Assembly (NCBI GenBank): GCA_964411425.1
Contig: CAYPKW010000010.1
Span: forward strand, 1-59,416
Reading direction: 5' to 3'
Source: CAYPKW01 sp964411425
GTDB lineage: Bacteria > Pseudomonadota > Alphaproteobacteria > Dongiales > Dongiaceae
Length of the DNA: 59,416 nt
Made by a program: the position numbers and the translations under genes. Under the pieces are notes generated by a model that had not been told where the DNA came from, made no database searches, and worked only from the letters and a program-made list of their open reading frames with translations. The stretch's first letter is position 1, and each line of letters opens with the position of its first letter. Below, in pieces: positions 25,398 to 34,397 of this stretch.

Positions 25398-26258
25398 TCA
25401 CAGATAGCGCATCAGGACCACGATCAAGGCGACGTAGGCGAGCGCCTTGACGAACACCTCGAGCCCGGCGCGGCGCGGCGGCCGCTCGGCGCCCGCCTCG
25501 ACCGGCGCCCGCTCGCCCGGCCAACTCAGGGTGGGCACGTAGCGGCCGAGCCAACGCATGCCGCGCTCGGGCAGCGCCGGCGCCTGGAACAACGGCACCC
25601 CACTTGCCTTCAACAACGGAACGAGTGCCATGCCGGAGACGAACCCGCCGATATGGGCCCACCAAGCGACGGCGGCGGCGCCGGGATCCGGCGGCGCGCC
25701 GGCGAAGAGGACGAGGTTCCAACTCATGGCGAAATTGACCGCGATCTGGAAACCGACCACGACCGCGGCGGGCGCGATGACGGGCGCCACGTTGAACGCG
25801 AGGATGAGGATGCGGGCCCGCGGGTGCAGCAGCAGGTAGCCCCCCATCACCGCCGAGACAGCGCCGCTGGCGCCGATCAGCGGCGCGAACGGATCGGCCA
25901 GCAACCCTTGCGCGGCGGCGGCGAATGCGGCCGAGGCGAGATAGAATAGCAGATAGCGCCAATGCCCCATCGCGTCCTCGAGGTTGTCGCCGAACACCCT
26001 GAGCGCGATCAGGTTGGCGCCGACATGCAGCAGGTTGCCGTGCAGGAAGGGGTAGGTGATGAGGCCGGCGATGCCGTAGAGCGGTCCCGGCTGCGGCCAC
26101 AGGTGCCACAACTGCGCCGGGAAGAAGGCGAAGCGCTGCCAGGCCGCCGCGTCGAGGAGCTGCAACGCGAACACCGCCGCCGTACCGGCCATCAGCGCCA
26201 TGTTGACCCACGGCCGCCGGATGCGGGTCAGCGGATTGCCGTCGTGCAGGATCAGCAT
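25398..26258 (-). CDS. Rhomboid-family intramembrane serine protease
   Basis: 286 residues with about six helices. PFLHGNLLHVGANLIAL contains the Hx-x-x-H region of helix 2. LIGASGAVSAVMGGYLLL carries the nucleophile Ser in GASG, and WWAHIGGFVSGM carries the catalytic His in the last helix. The C-terminal ~70 residues are soluble and end with an extra hydrophobic segment (AYVALIVVLMRYL). Cleaves membrane proteins within or near the bilayer; targets are unknown. Convergent with the EamA gene. Confidence 0.92.
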   Translation of the reverse strand: MLILHDGNPLTRIRRPWVNMALMAGTAAVFALQLLDAAAWQRFAFFPAQLWHLWPQPGPLYGIAGLITYPFLHGNLLHVGANLIALRVFGDNLEDAMGHWRYLLFYLASAAFAAAAQGLLADPFAPLIGASGAVSAVMGGYLLLHPRARILILAFNVAPVIAPAAVVVGFQIAVNFAMSWNLVLFAGAPPDPGAAAVAWWAHIGGFVSGMALVPLLKASGVPLFQAPALPERGMRWLGRYVPTLSWPGERAPVEAGAERPPRRAGLEVFVKALAYVALIVVLMRYL

Positions 26259-26384
26259 CGGGTCCTCTCGTCGCGGCCGATCGTCCCCGGCGCCGCGGCC
26301 ATCGCCGCGGGCTTAGTTTCTGGTACCGCCGTATGGTCCGGCCGGTCGGATTATGCGCCGCACGCTAGCGGTGTGAACCAGTCA

Positions 26385-26527
26385 AGTGGTATCCCGTGCA
26401 CAGTCGCCCCCCTCAATGTCATCGCCGGGCGGAGACCCGGCGATCCATGGTGCAGCGGCACGATGGATGCCCGCGTCAAGCGCGGGCATGACAATTAGGG
26501 GAGCCAAATGTTGGATTCGATCCACTA
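26385..26527. repeat. Palindromic ~150-bp element, copy A (partly eroded at its left end)
   Basis: Core made of two hairpins: the CGCCGGG/CCCGGCG stem near 26423-26444 and the GCCCGCG...CGCGGGC stem near 26469-26487, separated by CCATGGTGCAGCGGCACGAT. The right terminus reads GTTGGATTCGATCCACTA, whose CTA is also the stop (TAG on the minus strand) of the metallo-beta-lactamase gene. Shares core and ends with copies B (44510-44661) and C (51386-51538). Confidence 0.8.
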
Positions 26528-27250
26528 CCGCTTGTCTGCGAGATAGGCGTCGATCAGCTCGCGGAGGCGCTCGGCGCCGAAGCTCTGGAAGTGGCCGCCG
26601 TGCACGACCCGCACCGGCAGGCGGCGCAGGCGCTCCATGGTGGCGAGGTAGGCCGCGATATCCGAATCGTCGTTGTCGTCGACGAGCGGCCCGTCGTAGA
26701 CGGCATCGCCGGCGAACAGGATGCCGCTCGCCGCCTCCCACAGGGCGATCGAGCCGGGCGAGTGGCCGGGGGCGTGGACCACCTCGAATTGGCGGTCGCC
26801 GAGATCGACGATATCGCCGTCGGCGAGCAGGCGCGTGGCCGGCGCCGGCGCCACGCGATAAGCGGCCGACGTGTAACCGCCCGGCGGCAACCGGGTAAAG
26901 ATTTCGTCGCTTACGTACTTGTCGACCAGGGTCTCGGCGCGCCCGGGCGCCGTCATGACGGCCGCCTCCGCCCCATGCACTGCGCGCTCGGTGAACTCGT
27001 GGTGCGCGCCGATATGGTCGAAATGGGTGTGGCTGGCGACCGCGACGAGCGGCCGCTCGGCCAGTAGCGCCACCTGCGCGCGCAGGCTCACCACCCCCAT
27101 GCCGGAATCGACCAGCAGATCGCGCAGGCGCCCGCGCACATGCCAGATGTTGCAGCGGTAGAACGGCTTGATGTGCGGTTCCCAAATGTGGGTGACTCCG
27201 TCTTCGACGGACCGCGTTTCGTACCAGGTCTCGGGCGTGGCGATGCGCAT
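26525..27250 (-). CDS. Metallo-beta-lactamase-fold hydrolase
   Basis: 241 residues. The signature metal motif is ASHTHFDHIGAHHEF (HxHxDH). The further ligands are in VVHAPGHSPGSIAL (His), FAGDAVYDGP (Asp) and RVVHGGHFQSFG (His), so a two-metal centre is expected. YKC-type N-terminus: FYRCNIWHVRGRL precedes LLVDSGMGVVSL, as in glyoxalase-II-like and quorum-lactonase-like members. The substrate is unknown; thiolester or lactone hydrolysis is plausible. The stop codon is contributed by repeat copy A. Confidence 0.9.
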   Translation of the reverse strand: MRIATPETWYETRSVEDGVTHIWEPHIKPFYRCNIWHVRGRLRDLLVDSGMGVVSLRAQVALLAERPLVAVASHTHFDHIGAHHEFTERAVHGAEAAVMTAPGRAETLVDKYVSDEIFTRLPPGGYTSAAYRVAPAPATRLLADGDIVDLGDRQFEVVHAPGHSPGSIALWEAASGILFAGDAVYDGPLVDDNDDSDIAAYLATMERLRRLPVRVVHGGHFQSFGAERLRELIDAYLADKR

Positions 27251-27295
27251 GGAACAAGGCTACCATGCGCCTCGCTCGGCGGGAGGGGATTCGTC

Positions 27296-27910
27296 ATGAT
27301 GACGCTTTACGACTATCTGCCCTCGGGCAACGGCTACAAGGTGCGGCTCCTGCTGTCGCAGCTCGGCATGAAGTTCAGATTGGCGCAGAAGGACATCCTC
27401 AAGGGCGAGACCCGCACCCCGGATTTCCTCGCCATCAATCCCAACGGCCGCGTCCCCGTGCTCGAGTTCGAGGACGGCCGGCGGCTCGCCGAATCGGACG
27501 CGATCCTGTTCTTCCTGGCCGAGGGGACCCCGTTCCTGCCGGACGATCGCTTCGCCCGGGCCGAGGCGCTGCAATGGATGTTCTTCGAGCAATACAGCCA
27601 CGAGCCGTACATCGCCGTGGCGCGGGCTTGGCTTCACGTGCAGGGCAAGCGGGAGGAAACGAAGGACAAGCTGGCGGAGAAATGGCAGCGCGGGTATCAG
27701 GCGCTCGGCGTCATGGAGGGCCACCTTTCCGGCCGCCGGTTCTTCGTCGCCGACCGCTACGGCATCGCCGACATCGCGCTCTACGCCTACACCCACGTGG
27801 CGCATGAAGGCGAGTTCGATCTGTCGCCCTATCCCAACGTTCGCACCTGGCTCGCTCGCGTCGCGGGCCAGCCGGGGCACGTGCCGATCACCCGCGACAG
27901 GTTCGATTGA
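27296..27910 (+). CDS. Glutathione S-transferase family protein
   Basis: 204 residues from the ATG at 27296 (GGGAGGGG upstream). The N-terminal domain reads LYDYLPSGNGYKVRLLLSQLG, with a Ser likely activating glutathione. It has NPNGRVPVLEFEDGRRLAESDAIL for the cis-Pro loop and the glutathione-binding ES pair. The C-terminal helices contain RYGIADIALYAYTHVA, the staple motif. Divergent from the MBL-fold hydrolase and 22 bp before the CoxL-like gene. A different subfamily from the GST at 1348-2049. Confidence 0.9.
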   Translation: MMTLYDYLPSGNGYKVRLLLSQLGMKFRLAQKDILKGETRTPDFLAINPNGRVPVLEFEDGRRLAESDAILFFLAEGTPFLPDDRFARAEALQWMFFEQYSHEPYIAVARAWLHVQGKREETKDKLAEKWQRGYQALGVMEGHLSGRRFFVADRYGIADIALYAYTHVAHEGEFDLSPYPNVRTWLARVAGQPGHVPITRDRFD

Positions 27911-27932
27911 AGCCGCCTAGGGGGAACGCCGC

Positions 27933-30293
27933 ATGGGCGGGCTGATCGGGGCGCGGGTACGGCGCAAGGAGGACACGCGCTTCCTCACCGGGCGCGGGCG
28001 CTACACGGACGACATCGTGCGGCCGGGGCAGGTGTACGCCCACATGGTTCGTTCGCCCCACGCGCACGCTCGCATCCGGGGCATCGACGCGCGTGCCGCG
28101 CGGGCGATGCAAGGCGTCACCGTGCTGACCGGCGCCGACATGGCGGCCGACGGCATCGGCACGCTGCCCTGCGGCTGGCTCATCCATTCCAAGGACGGGC
28201 GCCCGATGGTGGAGCCGCCGCACCGCCCGCTGGCGGTCGATCGGGTGCGCCACGTGGGCGACCAGGTGGCGGTAGTTCTCGCGGAAACACACGCGCAGGC
28301 GCTGGACGCGGCCGAAGCGGTCGTCGTGGACTATGAGCCGTTGCCTAGCGTGACCGCCCTTGCCAAGGCGTTGGCGCCGGGCGCGCCGCTGGTGTGGGAC
28401 GAGGCGCCGGGCAACCTCTGTTACGACTGGGAGGTGGGCGACAAGGCGGCGACCGACGCCGCGTTCCGGCGCGCCGCGCACGTGACGCGCCTCGCGCTGG
28501 AGCAGAACCGGGTGGCGCCTTCGCCGATCGAGCCGCGCGCCTACATCGGGGAGTACGACGCCGCGCGTGATTCGTACACGCTCTACGGCACCACCCAGGG
28601 ACCGCATCTCATCCGGCTGCTGCTGTCGCTCAACACCCTGAAGGTGCCGGAGGAGCGTCTGCGCGTGGTGGCGCCCGACGTGGGCGGCGGGTTCGGGATG
28701 AAGATCTATCATTACCCCGAGGAGGCGATCGTCCTGTGGGCGGCGCGCCGGGTCGGGCGGCCGGTGAAGTGGACGGCGGACCGGTCGGAGTCCTTCCTGT
28801 CCGACACCTACGGCCGCGATCATTTGACCACCGCGGAGCTTGCCCTCGACGGCGACGGACGGTTCATCGGCCTCCGGGTGAAGACCGCCGCCAACATGGG
28901 GGCGTATCTGTCCACCTTCGCCAGCGCGATCCCGACCTTCTTCTACGCCAACCCGCTGCCGGGACCCTATGCGCTGCGCGCCGTGCACGTCGAGGTGAAA
29001 GCGGTGTTCACCAACACGGTGCCGGTGGACGCCTATCGGGGCGCCGGCCGGCCGGAGGCCACCTATCTGCTCGAACGCCTGGTCGACACGGCGGCGCGGG
29101 AGACAGGCGACGACCGGGTCGAGCTGCGGCGACGCAACTTCATTCCGGCCGAGGCGTTCCCCTATCGCAGCCCGCTCTTATGGACCTACGACACCGGCGA
29201 CTTCAGGGCGACGCTCGACGGCGCGCTCGCGGCCGCCGACTACCGGGGCTTCGCCCGCCGCAAGGAGGCAAGCGAAGCGCGCGGCCGGCTGCGCGGCATC
29301 GGGGTAGCCGCCTACCTCGAGGCGTGCGGCATGGGGCCATCCAAGATGCTGAGCGATCTCGGCTGCCGCGGCGGCCAGTACGAGGTGGCGCAGGTGCGCG
29401 TGCACCCCACCGGCGGCGTCAGCGTGCTGACCGGCAGCCACAGCCATGGCCAGGGACACGAGACCGTGTTCGCCCAGATCGTGGCCGAGCGCCTGGGTCT
29501 CGACATCGACAGGGTCGACATCGTGCATGGCGACACCGCGCGCATCCCCTACGGCGTCGGCACCTACGGGTCGCGCTCGGCCGCCGTGGGCGGCGGCGCG
29601 CTCGTCCGCGCGCTCGACAAGATCGTGGACAAGGCGAGGCGCATCGCGGCGCATCTGCTGGAGGCGGCGGAAACCGACATCGAGTTCGCCGAGGGCAGGT
29701 TCCGGGTGGCCGGCACCGACCGGGTCAAGACCTTCGCGGAGGTGGCGGCGGCGGCCTATCTGGCGGCCCAGCTGCCGCTCGACCGCATGGAACCGGGGCT
29801 CGAGGAAACCAGCTATTTCGACCCGCCCAATTTCACCTTTCCGTTCGGCTGCCACGTCTGCGAGGTGGAGGTGGCGCCCGACACGGGCGAGGTGACGGTG
29901 CTGGGCTACGCGGCGGTCGACGACTTCGGGCGCCGGATCAACCCGATGGTGGTCGAGGGCCAGATGCACGGCGGCATCGCGCAAGGCATCGGCCAGGCGC
30001 TGATGGAAGGCTGCCGGCACGACCCGGCGAGCGGCCAGGTGCTGACCGGCTCCTACATGGACTACTGCATGCCGCGCGCCGACGACCTGCCGTCCTTCGT
30101 CATCGGCGCGCACGAGTCGCCTTCAGCCGCCAATCCGCTCGGCGTCAAGGGCTGCGGCGAGGCAGGCGCGATCGCCGCCCCGGCCGCCGTCATCAACGCG
30201 GTGGTGGACGCGTTGGCGCCGCTGGGCGTGCGCCACGTCGACATGCCGGCGACGCCCGAGGCGGTGTGGCGGGCGATCGCTTCGGCGCGATAG
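27933..30293 (+). CDS. Molybdenum hydroxylase large subunit, CoxL-like (form II)
   Basis: 786 residues, full length for the xanthine-dehydrogenase/CO-dehydrogenase large subunit. It opens IGARVRRKEDTRFLTGRGRYTDD. APDVGGGFGMKIYHYPEE and TGSHSHGQGHETVF bind the molybdopterin cofactor. The active-site loop is DAYRGAGRPEA, the form II type rather than the AYxCSFR loop of true aerobic CO dehydrogenase. GVKGCGEAGAIAAPA near the C-terminus carries the catalytic Glu. No FAD (CoxM) or 2Fe-2S (CoxS) subunit gene is adjacent, so it is an orphan that needs partners elsewhere. Likely hydroxylates an aldehyde or heterocycle; not expected to be a CO oxidiser. Confidence 0.9.
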   Translation: MGGLIGARVRRKEDTRFLTGRGRYTDDIVRPGQVYAHMVRSPHAHARIRGIDARAARAMQGVTVLTGADMAADGIGTLPCGWLIHSKDGRPMVEPPHRPLAVDRVRHVGDQVAVVLAETHAQALDAAEAVVVDYEPLPSVTALAKALAPGAPLVWDEAPGNLCYDWEVGDKAATDAAFRRAAHVTRLALEQNRVAPSPIEPRAYIGEYDAARDSYTLYGTTQGPHLIRLLLSLNTLKVPEERLRVVAPDVGGGFGMKIYHYPEEAIVLWAARRVGRPVKWTADRSESFLSDTYGRDHLTTAELALDGDGRFIGLRVKTAANMGAYLSTFASAIPTFFYANPLPGPYALRAVHVEVKAVFTNTVPVDAYRGAGRPEATYLLERLVDTAARETGDDRVELRRRNFIPAEAFPYRSPLLWTYDTGDFRATLDGALAAADYRGFARRKEASEARGRLRGIGVAAYLEACGMGPSKMLSDLGCRGGQYEVAQVRVHPTGGVSVLTGSHSHGQGHETVFAQIVAERLGLDIDRVDIVHGDTARIPYGVGTYGSRSAAVGGGALVRALDKIVDKARRIAAHLLEAAETDIEFAEGRFRVAGTDRVKTFAEVAAAAYLAAQLPLDRMEPGLEETSYFDPPNFTFPFGCHVCEVEVAPDTGEVTVLGYAAVDDFGRRINPMVVEGQMHGGIAQGIGQALMEGCRHDPASGQVLTGSYMDYCMPRADDLPSFVIGAHESPSAANPLGVKGCGEAGAIAAPAAVINAVVDALAPLGVRHVDMPATPEAVWRAIASAR

Positions 30294-30390
30294 GGGACGG
30301 CTGCCCGCCGCCGCCTCAAGGTCGCCGCCTGGCCTGGACGGCGCCTAACCCCAACTCCCTCTCGACGAGGGAGGTCGGCGCGTCCTTCGA

Positions 30391-30451
30391 CCGGCCAACC
30401 TCATGGTGAGGAGCGCCCGAGAGGGCGCGTCTCGAACCAGAGGTAGGCCGG
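30391..30451. repeat. Palindromic repeat related to 18186-18400
   Basis: CCGGCCAACCT (30391-30401) pairs with AGGTAGGCCGG (30441-30451) at 10 of 11 positions around CTCATGGTGAGGAGCGCCC...GGGCGCGTCTCGAA, the same core as the compound repeat near 18.3 kb. It sits in the 217-bp gap between the convergent CoxL-like and copper-protein genes, a usual place for REP elements. Nothing else recognised in the gap. Confidence 0.6.
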
Positions 30452-30510
30452 CTCAGGATGCGGGCGCCGGGTGGGAGTGAGTCAGGGATCGTGAGGCCTG
30501 TTATCGGCGA

Positions 30511-33500
30511 TCATGGTGTCACCCGCACCCAGCGTCCAGTTGACGGCACACGGCTCGAGTTGAGGATGAACAGAAGGTACCAACCCGGCGGCGCGAGGTT
30601 GGCCTGCGGCGGGGCCTCAACGTTTACGGTACCGGCACCTACGCCGCTTACTACGAGTTCGATACCCCGTTGCGACATGTTGAAGCCGTGCGTCACTGCG
30701 CCGGCACGCAGCAGCACGACTTCAGAGACATCGGTCGCGTTTGGCGTGTTGATCGTAAAATTGCCGCCGTAGTTGATCGCCGTCGGCGCCGCGCTGATCA
30801 CCGGGCGCAGCATATCGAAGTAGTCGGGGAAAAAACGCTCGTGTGCAGTATGGACAGCCGGGGGATTCGCGTCCGGGGGAGCACCGCCCCCGAGGACGCT
30901 TCCGTCCTGGAGCAGAAGGAACGACGAATGGTAGGTCCGGACAAATGTCATGTTCGGGCCCAGCGTCCAACCGGCGCCCGGATTGCGCGGATCGAAAATC
31001 TCGCACGGCCCACCGTCGGCACCGCCAGTGACGCCGCCGGCGATGAACACTCGGCCGTCAGGCAGCAGAGTCGCCGTGAACTGCTGTGGGCGCGGAACGT
31101 TGAGATCCGGCAACGCGGTCCACGCCGGCGCCGCAGCGGACAGGTCAATCATCTCCGCCGTCTCCTGTGTGGCCGCCGGGTTGCCTCCGATGATGTAGAC
31201 GATCGGCTTGTAGTCGGGCGGACGCAGTAGCAGTAGCACCGAAGTGCCCTTCTCGCCGCCGGTGCTGCGATTGCCATGGATCGTCGCGAACGATTCGGCC
31301 GCCGCCGGCGCACTGAGATCGAACCGGTGCGTCGGATCATGTGGTCCCGCGATGAACAGCCGCCCATCGGGCAGCAAGTACGTCCACGGGTAGTACTGGT
31401 GATGATTCATGCCGACCGGCATCGCGATCGGCGGCGACCAGCCGGCGCCGTGCGTGTAGATCTCGATCGACTTCGACGCCGAACCGTACAGAGTCGCGGC
31501 GCGGCCGTCGCCGAGCGTCAGTGTCGTCGCGTAAAAGCGGTTGTGCGCGGTGTCCGCCACGCGTGTCCAAGTCAGCGTGGCCGGATCGAAGCTGAACGAC
31601 TTGTTCGGCGAAAAACCGCCGTGGATCAGCACCGTACCGGCTGGCGTGTCCAGGATCGTGTGTTCTGCCGACCACATGTCCGAGGTGTCGATATCGAGTC
31701 CCGGTGAGTCGGCTGGCTGATTGGCGGGCGGCAGGTAGGTGCCCGCAGGAGTCGAGTAGTCCCAGACGCGCGACTGATCGGCTCGCGTGCGACCCCAAAA
31801 GAGAACCCGCTGGGTGTTGGGCAGCAATACAGAATGCATGAGGAGAACCTCCGGAATTCCGATGATCTCTTCCCATCGGCCCGCGCCGTGGCCGCGGCAT
31901 GGATGCGGATCAACATCCGGGCAGGCATTCGTGCCGTCATCCAGCGGCAGACCGGTGCGATGGCCAATCTCGTGCACCATGTCCTCGGTGAGCCAGAGGC
32001 TCTGGCGCGAGCGCACGAGACCCACCATGCCGTTCATCAGGTGATGGTGCACATGGCAGTGAAAAACAAAATCGCCTTTCAGCCGGTACAGCTTCGCACC
32101 GGGCGGGCGGTGCGCCGGATCCTGCGCCTTTTCCTCCTCGACCGTGAGCAGCAGCACGGGCGGGATCTCGGATTCGACGACGAACGACTCGGCTGGTCCC
32201 ATGCTGCGGATGTCGAGATACTCGCCACCGAACTTCCAGCGCATGGCGTGCGGATGGAAGTTGTGCCAGGTCGTGCTGGTATCGAGGTTGAACACGTACC
32301 AGCGGATGCGTTGGCCGCTCCGGCCGACGATGGTCGGCGAGTTGCCGACGAAGCCGCGCCCGTTGATGCAGTGGGTCGTCATCGACGCGCCCTGCGTCGA
32401 GGTAACGGTGTGGTGGGTGTCGGTGTCGTTGATCCACTTGACCGTGCCGCCGACGCCGACGTTGATTTCGTCCGGACTGAATGCCATCGGCGGGCCGCCG
32501 ACGATTGTGACCGTCACGGGTGTCGGTCCGCCGGCCACCACGTGAACGACGCCGCTCATATCCGGGTGGTGGCGGCAGAAGTAGTCGTAGTCGCCAGCGG
32601 TGTCGAAAGCGATCTCCGCTTCGCCGCCAAGTTCATCGATGTCGTCGGTGTCGAACACGGGCCTGGCATCCGGATTGGACATCACGTGGAAGAACACCGG
32701 CACATGGTCGGTGCTGACGATCCGCCGCGGTCGCGCCAGTTCCTTCAGCGCGAACTCCTCGAGGAAATCGAGGTGCTGCCCTAACAGCATCCGCGTCGCG
32801 TCTTTCAGCCGGTGCGCGTGGATGTGCGGTGCAAGGCGGACAATCGTTTCCTCGTCGAACTCGATCTTGCGCGGCATGCGTTTGTCGAAAAAAACGGGCA
32901 GCCGTTCGAGCCGCTCGACATCGAGGTAGATCGGCCGCAGCAAGTTCCACGGGAAGTGGAAACGGCGCGGCGGCCGATCGCAGGGGCCGAGCACGACAAT
33001 TCCACCGAACAGCCCCTGGTCGATCTTGATGTCCATGTGGTGCGTGTGATCGTGAAACGGCCAGGCGCCGAGCGCGTTGTCAGGCACGTCGAACGTGTAG
33101 GTCCACGTCTGTCCGGGGCAGATCGCATCCGACCGCCCGCCATGGTGCGCAGCCTCGGTACCGAACGGCCACGAGCCGTCGGAGTCGATGCCGTAGCGCA
33201 GACCATGCGCGTGCAATGAGTGTGGCACGTCATCGGTGTTCCAGACGTGGATCTTAAGCCGCTGGCACGGACGCGTGTAGATGACGGTGCCGGGAACACG
33301 ATGCGTGTAGGCCGGCTCGTTGATGTCGGCAGCGATCAGCTTGTCGGGTTTGGGGATCAAATAGCCGGAATCCAGGTATTCGCGATACACGACCGCCGTC
33401 AGCGACCGCGCATCGATCTCAGCCTGCGGGATGAGACCGTTCTCATGGCCGTGGTTGCGCATGCAGTCACGGCCATACTGCGCCGGCGGCACGGCCTTAT

Positions 33501-33888
33501 CCTGTGGATTCACCGGGCTATAGTTCTCGATCCGCTCGATCTTCAGATAGATGTGCCGCTCATCGCACACGGGCGGCTTCGGGTGCTTCGCCTTGATCGT
33601 GACGCCGACCTGCGGGTCCTTGACGTTCCAGAGCACCGAATTCTCGGTCGAGGCGAGTAGTTCGTTGTAGCAATAGACCTTGAAATAGAGATCCGGCCAG
33701 TTGTCGAAGAAGATGTCGCGAAACGCACTATCGTCGAAGGTGATCGAAAACGAGCCGTCGCTGGTCGTGGTCGCGGAACCGAGGTAATCATCGAGGCCGA
33801 AGTCCTTGTCCCACGCCTCGACTCGCACGCCACCGATGCCGTCGCCGGAAAACGAGTCGACCACCTTCCCTCTGATCTCGTAGCGCAT
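30511..33888 (-). CDS. Giant copper protein: transthyretin-like domain, multicopper-oxidase and amicyanin-type cupredoxins, galactose-oxidase-like propeller
   Basis: 1125 residues. A strong AGGAGAG fixes the start; no signal peptide follows. Order: about 1-95 transthyretin/CNA-B-like; 190-305 first cupredoxin with HxHG (H226, H228) and FHDHTHH (279-284); 390-455 plastocyanin-like with H401 and an amicyanin-type CxxHxxM loop (C438, H441, M444); 460-630 second multicopper-oxidase half with HxxHxH (H542-H547) and HCHxxxHxxxxM (C611, H616, M621), giving type 1 and type 2/3 copper ligands. About 680-1125 is a galactose-oxidase-like kelch propeller plus C-terminal beta domain, with Y786, the Y986-H987 pair and H1067 at copper-ligand positions, but Ser740 where galactose oxidase has the Cys that cross-links to Tyr. 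Probably oxidises an organic or metal substrate with O2. Appears less GC-rich than its neighbours, suggesting transfer. Confidence 0.85.
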   Translation of the reverse strand: MRYEIRGKVVDSFSGDGIGGVRVEAWDKDFGLDDYLGSATTTSDGSFSITFDDSAFRDIFFDNWPDLYFKVYCYNELLASTENSVLWNVKDPQVGVTIKAKHPKPPVCDERHIYLKIERIENYSPVNPQDKAVPPAQYGRDCMRNHGHENGLIPQAEIDARSLTAVVYREYLDSGYLIPKPDKLIAADINEPAYTHRVPGTVIYTRPCQRLKIHVWNTDDVPHSLHAHGLRYGIDSDGSWPFGTEAAHHGGRSDAICPGQTWTYTFDVPDNALGAWPFHDHTHHMDIKIDQGLFGGIVVLGPCDRPPRRFHFPWNLLRPIYLDVERLERLPVFFDKRMPRKIEFDEETIVRLAPHIHAHRLKDATRMLLGQHLDFLEEFALKELARPRRIVSTDHVPVFFHVMSNPDARPVFDTDDIDELGGEAEIAFDTAGDYDYFCRHHPDMSGVVHVVAGGPTPVTVTIVGGPPMAFSPDEINVGVGGTVKWINDTDTHHTVTSTQGASMTTHCINGRGFVGNSPTIVGRSGQRIRWYVFNLDTSTTWHNFHPHAMRWKFGGEYLDIRSMGPAESFVVESEIPPVLLLTVEEEKAQDPAHRPPGAKLYRLKGDFVFHCHVHHHLMNGMVGLVRSRQSLWLTEDMVHEIGHRTGLPLDDGTNACPDVDPHPCRGHGAGRWEEIIGIPEVLLMHSVLLPNTQRVLFWGRTRADQSRVWDYSTPAGTYLPPANQPADSPGLDIDTSDMWSAEHTILDTPAGTVLIHGGFSPNKSFSFDPATLTWTRVADTAHNRFYATTLTLGDGRAATLYGSASKSIEIYTHGAGWSPPIAMPVGMNHHQYYPWTYLLPDGRLFIAGPHDPTHRFDLSAPAAAESFATIHGNRSTGGEKGTSVLLLLRPPDYKPIVYIIGGNPAATQETAEMIDLSAAAPAWTALPDLNVPRPQQFTATLLPDGRVFIAGGVTGGADGGPCEIFDPRNPGAGWTLGPNMTFVRTYHSSFLLLQDGSVLGGGAPPDANPPAVHTAHERFFPDYFDMLRPVISAAPTAINYGGNFTINTPNATDVSEVVLLRAGAVTHGFNMSQRGIELVVSGVGAGTVNVEAPPQANLAPPGWYLLFILNSSRVPSTGRWVRVTP

Positions 33889-34068
33889 CGGTTCTCTCCT
33901 TTGAGAGTTTCCCGCTTGTCGTGCCGCGCTTCATCAACGCCAAAGTTGAAGAACGGTGCCTGCCGGTCTAACGCCAAACATGAGCCGCGCCATCTCTCGG
34001 CGTCGGCTCCATGCGTTTGTTCGGCCCGTCTGTGAATGTTGTGGACGGCCTGAACTGCGGCAGGTGTG

Positions 34069-34397
34069 TCAATTCGCGAGCAATTTACGGTTCACGAAGA
34101 TCCGCATCGCCGGGTCGAGGGAAAGCCGCCCAGGCGGCCGAACACCGATTGGCGAAACGGCCCCTCAACCAGGTGCCGGACGTTCCTTTCGCGGCGCGCC
34201 TCGGTCGGGATCGATCCGCCGAGGTCGGTCGGCCCGAGCGCGTGATCCAGTTCGCGGTAGGCGAGCAGGCCGGCGTCCGAGGTGATCCTGCTGCCGTGGA
34301 ATTCCAGTTTCAGGCGTCGGTCGAAATCGACCTGCGGAGGCCCCGGTTTCGCTTCACCGATCGGATATGCATGAGAGATTCCCCAACCTCGCCACAA
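34069..34397 (-). pseudogene. IS1380-family transposase remnant
   Basis: VDFDRRLKLEFHGSRITSDA followed by LLAYRELDHALG and the NVRHLVEGPFRQSVFGRLGG segment is the N-terminal ~90 residues of IS1380-type DDE transposases. The expected region after GRLxG is missing. In a shifted frame DPAMRIFVNRKLLAN continues to a TGA at 34069-34071, matching the next family motif (DPAMR). So an internal deletion and frameshift removed nearly all of the catalytic domain. Relic; marks an old insertion near the copper-protein gene. Confidence 0.7.

Noticed and set aside
24370..26211. 613-codon minus-strand frame across nitrilase, EamA and rhomboid genes
   Set aside because: No recognisable motif; three real genes on either strand explain the region.
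27933..30293. True aerobic CO dehydrogenase (coxL)
   Set aside because: The active-site loop is AYRGAGR (form II), not the Cys-containing form I loop, and coxM/coxS are missing.
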